A stretch of DNA of 31,038 nt from an uncultured Lysobacter sp. (GTDB taxonomy: Bacteria > Pseudomonadota > Gammaproteobacteria > Xanthomonadales > Xanthomonadaceae), in assembly GCA_946480055.1 (NCBI GenBank), contig CAMLID010000036.1:1-31038 (forward strand). The letters run 5' to 3'. Below are positions 25,684 through 31,038 of this stretch, one piece after another (positions within the stretch are counted from its first letter, which is position 1; each line of letters begins with the position of its first letter). The position numbers and the translations under genes are program-made. The notes below the pieces were generated by a model. It saw nothing but the letters and a program-made list of their open reading frames with translations. It searched no databases and had not been told where the DNA came from.

Positions 25684-25696
25684 GCGTTCGCAACGC
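25684..25696. promoter_or_regulatory. Candidate upstream activator site, GCGTT-CGC-AACGC
   Basis: Short perfect dyad about 210 bp upstream of the sigma-54 promoter, within the usual distance for enhancer-binding proteins. Only 5-bp arms, so it may be chance in this GC-rich sequence. Confidence 0.25.
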
Positions 25697-25894
25697 ATGC
25701 GGACGGGGCCGGCGGCGATGCGCACGGTCGGAATCGTCCGCGCGCCAGGATAAAAACACCCGGCCATGCACAGCGCGTTGCAGCAGGCTCGCGCGTCATA
25801 TCCGCTGCGCGCGCGCAGGACAAAGCGCTGCAGTCGCGCGGTAAAGCGCGCCCGCCCGCGCCAATCAAATCAATAGCTTGCGACCATTCCGCAC

Positions 25895-25910
25895 TTGGCA
25901 TGCGACTTGC
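25895..25910 (+). promoter_or_regulatory. Sigma-54 (-24/-12) promoter of the contractile-system operon
   Basis: TTGGCATGCGACTTGC. It matches the consensus TGGCAyr-N4-TTGCw, with GG at 25897-25898 and GC at 25909-25910 separated by exactly 10 bases, the invariant spacing. Transcription would start near 25921, about 15 nt before the ATG of the first gene. The gene just upstream encodes a sigma-54 activator, strong contextual support. Confidence 0.8.
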
Positions 25911-25935
25911 GCTCTTCAGTCCAAGGCTGGGACGC

Positions 25936-26220
25936 ATGGACGACTACCCCGAAATGCTAGCGATCGTAAGAGCGCTCGCCCGCTACCTGCGGGTGAATCC
26001 GAACAGTTCCGATACCGCGGACGGAATCGCCATGTGGTGGTTCCGCGAACAGACCGTGGTCGACGGCCGTGCATTGCTCGACGCGCTGGATTGGATGCGC
26101 GAGCGCGGCCTGGTCGAAATGCTCAGCGCCAGCAGCACCGGCGACCGCTACCGATGCATCGCCGACCCGGACGAACTCGACGGCGTGCTGCAGGAACTGT
26201 CGAGGCGCCGACTGACATGA
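25936..26220 (+). CDS. Small winged-helix-like protein, first gene of the contractile-system operon
   Basis: 94 residues. The start is fixed by the sigma-54 promoter about 15 nt upstream, although the ribosome site (AAGG) is weak. No signal or membrane segment. The order of predicted helices and a short hairpin (TADGIAMWWFREQ, then VDGRALLDALDWMRERGLVE, then TGDRYRCI) resembles a small winged helix-turn-helix, so it may be a regulator or a protein-protein adaptor. The ending DELDGVLQELSRRR is a helix. The next gene starts 34 nt downstream. I do not recognise a named family; it may be a conserved accessory protein of contractile injection clusters. Confidence 0.72.
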   Translation: MDDYPEMLAIVRALARYLRVNPNSSDTADGIAMWWFREQTVVDGRALLDALDWMRERGLVEMLSASSTGDRYRCIADPDELDGVLQELSRRRLT

Positions 26221-26254
26221 AGTCCGCTCACGCAAGGATGCAGGGGAACCGCTC

Positions 26255-27286
26255 GTGCCGTCGCTGACGCTCGCCGCCTTCACCCAACTAGCCGGCTGGC
26301 AGGCGCTGCAGGCCGACGGCGTGACGCCGTCGGCGGCGATCGCGATCGGCGAGGACGTACTCAGCGACACGCCCAGCGGCGACAGCCGCAGCCTCACGCT
26401 GACGTATTCGCCGGCTTCGCAGGACCACATCGCGCGCCGCCCGCTGGCCGCGACCGACCTGGACGACTTCGACGAACTGCGCCTGGTGCTGCGCGGCGAT
26501 CGCAACTCCACGCCCGGCTTCTATCTGGAATTGCGCCTGGGCAGCGCCGCGCTGCCGATCGGCGCGCCCGGCAACACCTGGCACCGGCGCGTGCCGGTTT
26601 CCGGCGGCAGCGGCTGGGACGTGGTCCGGTTCTCGCTCGCCGACCTGCCGGCGGCGGTACGCGGCGCGGTCACGATCGCGCAACTGCACTGCATCGACGC
26701 CGGCCAGGGCTACAACCTGGCCATCGACGAAGCGCTGGCGGTGCGGCCGAGCATGCTCGCCGACATCGAACAAGCGCTGCTGGCGCGATTGCACCAACAG
26801 ACCAGCCTGGCCGGCAATCCGGTCCCGGCCGAACTGGTGATCGCCGGCGGGCCATGGCCCGCGACCACGCCCTGCATCGCGATCGTGCCGATGGAAGTGC
26901 GCAACCTCGCCGAGCGCTCCACCGGCGCGGCGCAGCGTTGCGACTTCGTCGCCGACGGCTACCGCGTGCGCCCGGCGCCGACCGCGTTCGAGGCCTGCTA
27001 CGCCATCGAAGCCGTCGCCGCCGACCGCATGGACCAGGGTGCATTGATGGATTTCCTGCTGCGCCAGATCGCCCCGCGCGGCGCGCTGCGCGTGGCGGCG
27101 CATCCGTGGTCGATCGAGACCCACAGCGCGCCCGCATCCGAGTACGACCCCAACCTCCATCCCGCGCCGCGTCAACGGCTGTATTGCCGCGTGTACGCCT
27201 GGCAGGACCATGACGCGCCGTCGTCGGTGCGGCCGGTGCAGGGACTGGTGACCCAAATCGATTGGAAGGAGTCCGGCCATGGCTGA
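26255..27286 (+). CDS. Pvc16/Afp16-position (tail terminator-like) protein with extra N-terminal sandwich domain
   Basis: 343 residues from GTG 26255, with AGGGG about 8 nt upstream; nearby ATGs are out of frame. Two parts are visible. Residues ~1-165 look like a beta-sandwich, carbohydrate-binding-like domain (DDFDELRLVLRGD, then GFYLELRLGSAALPIG, then GWDVVRFSLADLP). Residues ~165-343 (MLADIEQALLARLHQQTSLA, then CYAIEAVAADRMDQGALMDF, then YCRVYAWQDHD) have the layout of DUF4255-type proteins (Pvc16/Afp16), which cap the tube/sheath and often lie near the start of such clusters. The family match is by layout and position only, not by strong motif identity. The gene overlaps the next by 8 bp. 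A phage-type tail completion protein is an alternative. Confidence 0.55.
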   Translation: MPSLTLAAFTQLAGWQALQADGVTPSAAIAIGEDVLSDTPSGDSRSLTLTYSPASQDHIARRPLAATDLDDFDELRLVLRGDRNSTPGFYLELRLGSAALPIGAPGNTWHRRVPVSGGSGWDVVRFSLADLPAAVRGAVTIAQLHCIDAGQGYNLAIDEALAVRPSMLADIEQALLARLHQQTSLAGNPVPAELVIAGGPWPATTPCIAIVPMEVRNLAERSTGAAQRCDFVADGYRVRPAPTAFEACYAIEAVAADRMDQGALMDFLLRQIAPRGALRVAAHPWSIETHSAPASEYDPNLHPAPRQRLYCRVYAWQDHDAPSSVRPVQGLVTQIDWKESGHG

Positions 27287-27587
27287 AGACAAGGCGAGCG
27301 ACCGCGTCCGCCTCATCAATACGCGTTCGCAGCCGGTCGAGCTGCACCTGGGCTCGTCGGTGCACGTGCTCGCGGCCGGACAGAGCGTCGAGCTCGACGC
27401 CGCGCAGCTCGCATCCCCGCAATTGGCTTATCTGCTCGATCGCAAAGCGCTCGCGCTGCGAGCCGTCACGCCGTCGGAGGCGGATGTCGCCTCCGGCACT
27501 GCAATTACTCCGCGCAGGCGCGGCCAGGGAGCCGCCCAAGCATCCGCGCGGCCCCCGCAACCACCCAAGAGGAAGAAAGGATCATGA
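27279..27587 (+). CDS. Small protein of the contractile-system operon
   Basis: 102 residues; ATG 27279 with AAGGAG upstream. It overlaps the preceding gene by 8 bp and its TGA overlaps the sheath ATG by four bases, so it is firmly inside the operon. Residues ~8-60 form a compact beta-rich region (VRLINTRSQPVELHLGSSVH, then ALRAV). The C-terminal third is basic and disordered (TPRRRGQGAAQASARPPQPP, then KRKKGS). No recognised family. The basic tail could bind an acidic partner such as the sheath or tube; this is only a guess from composition. Confidence 0.75.
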   Translation: MAEDKASDRVRLINTRSQPVELHLGSSVHVLAAGQSVELDAAQLASPQLAYLLDRKALALRAVTPSEADVASGTAITPRRRGQGAAQASARPPQPPKRKKGS

Positions 27588-29692
27588 GCTTCATTGGCAT
27601 CAATGTGCGGGAAGTCGACGGAACGGGCGCGCCGGTACTGGCCGCCGCGCCCACGTCCATCGCGGGATTCAACGTGCTGACTCGGCGCGGCACGCCGAAT
27701 CAGGCCGTGATGGTCGATTCCTACGCTCGCTTCGTCGAGCGCTTCGGCGGCTATTTCCCGGGGGGCCTGGGCGCGTATCTCGTCAAAGGCTACTTCGACA
27801 ACGGCGGCCAGGTCGCCTACGTCAACCGCGTGATCTCCAACGATCCCGCCACCGGCCACGCACCGGGCACATTGGTGCTGCGCGACGGTAGCCCAGCGGA
27901 CACGCTGCGGGTATCGGCCGGCTTCCGCGGCACCGAAGATCCGGGCAGCTGGGGCAATGGCCTGCAGGTGCGGGTGGCGCGTACCACGCCGACCACGACT
28001 CGCCTGCGCGAAGCCGCGGCTGCGACCATCACCGGCACCGTGGCCCTGGCCGCGCCGGTCGACATGAGCACTCTGCCCAGTCTGACGCTGCGCGTGGACG
28101 GCTCACCCGACAACACCGTGATCACTTTCCTGCCGGCGGACTTCCCCGGCGGCGCGGCCGCGGCGACGCCAGCGCAGATCCGCGACGCGATCAACGGCCG
28201 CCAGAGCCGTGTGGTCGCCTCGCTGACCGGACCCGGCAACCTGGTGCTGACCTCGACCGGTGAGGTGGCGCGCATGAGCGACGGCTGGACTTCGATCCAG
28301 GTCATCGCTGCCAACGCCATCCTGGGCTTCGCCATCGCCGCGGCGGTGCCGGGCACCGCGAGCGCGGTCGCCACCACCGGCGCGACTCTGCGCCGCACCG
28401 AGGACTTCGACCTCGGTGATGCGATCGAGGTGTTCGATCCGACCGTGCCGGCCAACACCGCCACGGTCAAGCTGCTGTCGCGCAACCCGCTGACCGGCGC
28501 GGTGACCTGGACGCCGGCCATCGCCGGCATCGCCGGCTGGACCGCGCAGAACATCCGCGTGCGCAACCTGCGCTTCACCGTGACCGTCGCCGAAGGCGGC
28601 ACCGAAGTCGAGAACGTGCGCGAGACCTGGTCCGACCTGTCGATGGAAACCGACACGCCGAACTACGCTCCGGCGCGCATCAACGACACGATCCGCGGCT
28701 CGCGCTACATCGTCGCCGAAGACATGCTCAGCCCCAGCCTGGTCGGCATCGACCGGCCCGCGGTGCTGGCCTGGACGCCGCTCGCGGCCGGACGCGACGG
28801 CACTCCGACCTCGGCCCAGTTCAACGGCGACTCCTCGACGCGCAGCGGCTTCTTCGCTTTCGATCCGCACGACGTCCAGCTGCTGACCTGCGAACGCACC
28901 GATCCGGCGATCGTCGCCGGCGCCCTGGCCTACTGCGAGAACCGCGGCGACTGCATGTACGTCGGCGCAGTGCCGGAAGGCTTCACCGAAGCCGGCCAGG
29001 CGGTCGCCTACGGCCAGTCGTTCCAGGCCAAGAAGGCCTACGGCGCCTTGTACGCACCGTGGATCACCATCGCCGATCCGGCCGGTGTCGGCGACAACCC
29101 GCGCCGCAATCTGCCGCCGGTCGGACATGTGCTGGGCGTGTTCGCGCGCGTCGAGCGCTCGCGCGGCGTGTGGAAGGCACCCGCGGGCGACGAGGCCAAC
29201 CTGGCCGGCGTGCTCGACGTCACCTACCGCCTCACCGACGCCGAGCACACCCAGCTGGTCAAGGACGGCAGCGTCAACGGTATTCGTGCGATTCCGCGCG
29301 CCGGCATCGTGATCGACTCCTCGCGCACGCTCAGCACCGATCCGCGCTGGATGTACGTCGGCGTGCGCCTGCTCTTCAACTTCGTCAAGAGCAGCCTGAA
29401 GAACGGCCTGCGCTGGGTGCGACAGGAACCGAACCGGCAGTCGCTGTGGAACTCGGTCAAGTTCAACGCAGTGAACCCGTTCCTGCTCGGGCTGTGGCGA
29501 CAGGGCGCGTTCGGCACCGGTTCGCCGGAGGAAGTGTTCACCGTCATCTGCGACGCCTCGAACAATCCGCCGGACCAGGTCGATCAGGGCCTGCTCAACG
29601 TCGAAGTCTATTTCTACCCGTCCAAACCGGCGGAAACCATCGTCATCACCGTCGGCCAGCAGCCCTCCGGGGCTTCGGCGGCCGAAGCCTGA
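27584..29692 (+). CDS. Contractile tail sheath protein
   Basis: 702 residues; the ATG overlaps the previous stop and AAAGGA precedes it. The N-terminus has the sheath opening (FIGINVREVDGTGAPVLAAA, then SYARFVERFGG, then YLVKGYFDNGGQVAYVNRV). The C-terminal ~250 residues are the conserved inner domain: YVGVRLLFNFVKSSLKNGLR, then VRQEPNRQSLWNSVKFNAVN, then FLLGLWRQGAFGTG, then VEVYFYPSKPAETI. Between about 140 and 370 is a beta-rich insertion (TVALAAPVDMSTLPSLTLRV, then IRDAINGRQSRVVASLTGPG) that makes the protein longer than the ~450-500 residues common in minimal sheaths. Such inserts usually decorate the outer surface. Sheath subunits polymerise around the tube and contract to drive it through a target membrane. 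The tube gene follows at once. Confidence 0.95.
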   Translation: MSFIGINVREVDGTGAPVLAAAPTSIAGFNVLTRRGTPNQAVMVDSYARFVERFGGYFPGGLGAYLVKGYFDNGGQVAYVNRVISNDPATGHAPGTLVLRDGSPADTLRVSAGFRGTEDPGSWGNGLQVRVARTTPTTTRLREAAAATITGTVALAAPVDMSTLPSLTLRVDGSPDNTVITFLPADFPGGAAAATPAQIRDAINGRQSRVVASLTGPGNLVLTSTGEVARMSDGWTSIQVIAANAILGFAIAAAVPGTASAVATTGATLRRTEDFDLGDAIEVFDPTVPANTATVKLLSRNPLTGAVTWTPAIAGIAGWTAQNIRVRNLRFTVTVAEGGTEVENVRETWSDLSMETDTPNYAPARINDTIRGSRYIVAEDMLSPSLVGIDRPAVLAWTPLAAGRDGTPTSAQFNGDSSTRSGFFAFDPHDVQLLTCERTDPAIVAGALAYCENRGDCMYVGAVPEGFTEAGQAVAYGQSFQAKKAYGALYAPWITIADPAGVGDNPRRNLPPVGHVLGVFARVERSRGVWKAPAGDEANLAGVLDVTYRLTDAEHTQLVKDGSVNGIRAIPRAGIVIDSSRTLSTDPRWMYVGVRLLFNFVKSSLKNGLRWVRQEPNRQSLWNSVKFNAVNPFLLGLWRQGAFGTGSPEEVFTVICDASNNPPDQVDQGLLNVEVYFYPSKPAETIVITVGQQPSGASAAEA

Positions 29693-29722
29693 ACTCATCA
29701 CTAGCGCACGCAGGAGGGCGTC

Positions 29723-30193
29723 ATGCCACAAGTCGGAGACATTTGGGAAAGTTATCGCGCGAGCGAGTTCGTTCTGGTGATCGACGGGCGCGAGAGCCCC
29801 GGGGTCAGCAAGATCGGAGGGCTCAGCGAAGGCGAGCTGGAAACCGTGGAGCAGCCGCACGGCGGCTCGTTCCGCGTGTTCAAGACCGCCGGCGGCAAGG
29901 TCAAGTTCGACTCGCTCACGATCGAGCGTTACGTCGACGGCAGCCCCGAGGACCAGCGCTTCAAGGACTGGTTCCAGGAGTGCTTCAAGCTCAATCGCGA
30001 CGACCAGGGCGCATCCACGCCGCGTCGCGACGGGATGATCGTCAAGCGCCATAACGGTGCCGACGTGCTGACCTTCGCCTTCTACGGTGCCTGGGTGAAG
30101 TCGTCGAAATTCACCGACCTGGAAGCCGGGTCCACCAATCACTTCAAGCAGACCATCGTCCTCGAACACGAAGGACTGGAGCGTGTCGAATGA
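29723..30193 (+). CDS. Tail tube protein (T4 gp19-like)
   Basis: 156 residues, typical for the family; a perfect AGGAGG precedes ATG 29723. Motifs: PQVGDIWESYRASEFVLVID, then GLSEGELETVEQPHGGSF, then KFDSLTIERYVDGSPEDQRF, then FAFYGAWVKSSKFTDLEAGS. These match the Hcp/gp19 barrel with its hexamer-forming loops. The hexameric rings stack to make the inner tube of contractile tails, phage or eCIS. Its stop overlaps the start of the next gene by four bases. Confidence 0.93.
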   Translation: MPQVGDIWESYRASEFVLVIDGRESPGVSKIGGLSEGELETVEQPHGGSFRVFKTAGGKVKFDSLTIERYVDGSPEDQRFKDWFQECFKLNRDDQGASTPRRDGMIVKRHNGADVLTFAFYGAWVKSSKFTDLEAGSTNHFKQTIVLEHEGLERVE

Positions 30194-31011
30194 GAACCGA
30201 AGCCACCGCACTGCGCGAAGTCCCGATGCCGGCCCCGGCCGCGTCGACGACTCACCGCACCTATGAGTTCGAACTGCCGATCGGCGTCTACGACGACGAG
30301 GGCCGCCTCCATCGCCACGGCATGCTGCGCAAGATGACCGGCCGCGACGAGGCGATCCTGGCCGATCCGCAGAACCAGCGTAACGGCGGCAAGCTGGTCA
30401 CCGAACTGCTGGCCAGCTGCATCGTCGGCCTGGGCGAACTCAAGTCCACCGGCCCCTCCCTGGTCTCGGAGATGTACTCGGCCGATCGCAACTACCTGTT
30501 GCTGCGGCTGCGCGGCGCGACCTTCGGCAACGAACTGCAGGCGACCTACAAGTGCCCGTCCTGCGGCCACAGCCACGAGGTCACCGAGGAACTCGACGCA
30601 CTGCCGGTACGCCGCATGGGCGAAGAGGAATCGGCCGGCGAAATCCGGATCCGCCTCGAGGACGGCTACATCGACAACCAGGGCGTGGCCCACCACGCGA
30701 TGGTGATGCGACTGCCGACCGGGGCCGACGAGTCGGCGGTCGCGCCGCAGATGCGCAAGAACGCCTCGCTGGGCAAGAACGCGCTGCTCGCGCGCTGTCT
30801 GAAGTCTCTGGGCGACGTGCCGCAGCACCGGCTCAACGCGATCGGACCGAAGCTGCTGGCCGAGCTGACCATGACCGACCGGCGCCTGATCGACCGGGCG
30901 CTCAACTCGGCCGCGCCCGGCGTCGACCTGATCCGCGCGCTGGAATGCCCGGCCTGCGGCCACGAGTTCAAGGCCAGCCTGGATCTGTCCCATTTTTTGG
31001 CATTGGACTGA
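30190..31011 (+). CDS. Baseplate hub/chaperone-like protein (T4 gp26 type) with split zinc-knuckle
   Basis: 273 residues; ATG overlaps the tube stop (ATGA). The N-terminal part is YEFELPIGVYDDEGRLHRHG, then MLRKMTGRDEAILADP, typical of the DUF-type baseplate assembly chaperones (T4 gp26 relatives) found directly after tube genes in contractile clusters. Two knuckles, YKCPSCGHSHE (Cys122, Cys125) and LECPACGHEF (Cys253, Cys256), are ~130 residues apart and could form one four-Cys zinc site holding the ends together. The last residues (SLDLSHFLALD) run to base 31011. Only 27 nt remain in the window; they read LTLEDLRREV in another frame and may belong to the next gene of the cluster, but no start can be fixed. 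Confidence 0.85.
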   Translation: MRTEATALREVPMPAPAASTTHRTYEFELPIGVYDDEGRLHRHGMLRKMTGRDEAILADPQNQRNGGKLVTELLASCIVGLGELKSTGPSLVSEMYSADRNYLLLRLRGATFGNELQATYKCPSCGHSHEVTEELDALPVRRMGEEESAGEIRIRLEDGYIDNQGVAHHAMVMRLPTGADESAVAPQMRKNASLGKNALLARCLKSLGDVPQHRLNAIGPKLLAELTMTDRRLIDRALNSAAPGVDLIRALECPACGHEFKASLDLSHFLALD

Positions 31012-31038
31012 CGCTCGAGGATCTGCGTCGCGAGGTGT

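Larger units (their letters stand above)
25616..25935. promoter_or_regulatory. Regulatory gap between activator and contractile-system operon
   Basis: 320 nt without a supported gene. From left to right: a stem-loop at 25635-25659, a small dyad GCGTT-CGC-AACGC at 25684-25696, an AT-richer stretch (AATCAAATCAATAG, 25863-25876), the sigma-54 promoter at 25895-25910, and the ribosome site of the 94-residue gene. The AT-rich patch between dyad and promoter could serve DNA bending (for example IHF), as in other sigma-54 promoters. Confidence 0.55.

Overview
The window is high-GC DNA with dense, mostly co-directional gene blocks, short ATGA overlaps and Shine-Dalgarno-led starts. The gene content (SSB with a long Gly-rich linker, RpiR regulator, 7TMR-DISM kinase, a REP-like extragenic palindrome, a contractile tail cluster) suggests a Xanthomonadaceae gammaproteobacterium, most likely Lysobacter or a close relative. 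That assignment is inference from gene content and composition; no database was searched.

Region 1 (1-2830, + strand) holds the end of a MurR/RpiR-type sugar-phosphate regulator, a lipoprotein of the YkuD L,D-transpeptidase type, and a DAACS-family amino acid/dicarboxylate symporter in which the usual substrate-carboxylate arginine is replaced. Together they could form part of a cell-wall turnover or recycling locus. A convergent hairpin terminator (2887-2918) closes this block and the operon that meets it.

Region 2 (3027-16926, - strand) runs leftward: an OmpR-type response regulator, a 245-nt gap with a candidate promoter and a foldable leader, an 8.5-kb gene for a 2,847-residue secreted protein built of DUF11 and SdrD/CnaB-like Ca-binding repeats, a 1,126-residue Ig-plus-outer-membrane-barrel protein, and an OmpA-like peptidoglycan-binding protein. 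The last three are tightly packed (4-bp overlap, then a gap of about 12 nt) and look like one surface-structure operon.

Region 3 (17043-22332, + strand) diverges from the response regulator: a 7TMR-DISM histidine kinase, a LysM-FecR protein with a C-terminal membrane anchor, and a CHASE2 protein with a degenerate GGDEF domain. The kinase is the probable partner of the divergent response regulator. The whole 4.0-22.3 kb block may therefore be one regulated cell-surface system.

Region 4 (22365-24093) holds ssb (- strand) with its own promoter and terminator, and a secreted SnoaL/DUF4440-like protein. Region 5 (24094-24586) is non-coding, with a compound REP-like repeat and a dyad.

Region 6 (24587-31011, + strand) is the start of a contractile injection system or phage-tail-like cluster. 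It contains a stand-alone AAA+ sigma-54 activator, a GG-N10-GC sigma-54 promoter, a 94-residue winged-helix-like protein, a Pvc16/Afp16-position protein with an unusual N-terminal domain, a small protein, the contractile sheath, the tail tube, and a gp26-like baseplate protein with two CPxCGH knuckles. The cluster runs off the right edge. The sigma-54 activator and the sigma-54 promoter give a direct hypothesis for how the particle is switched on.
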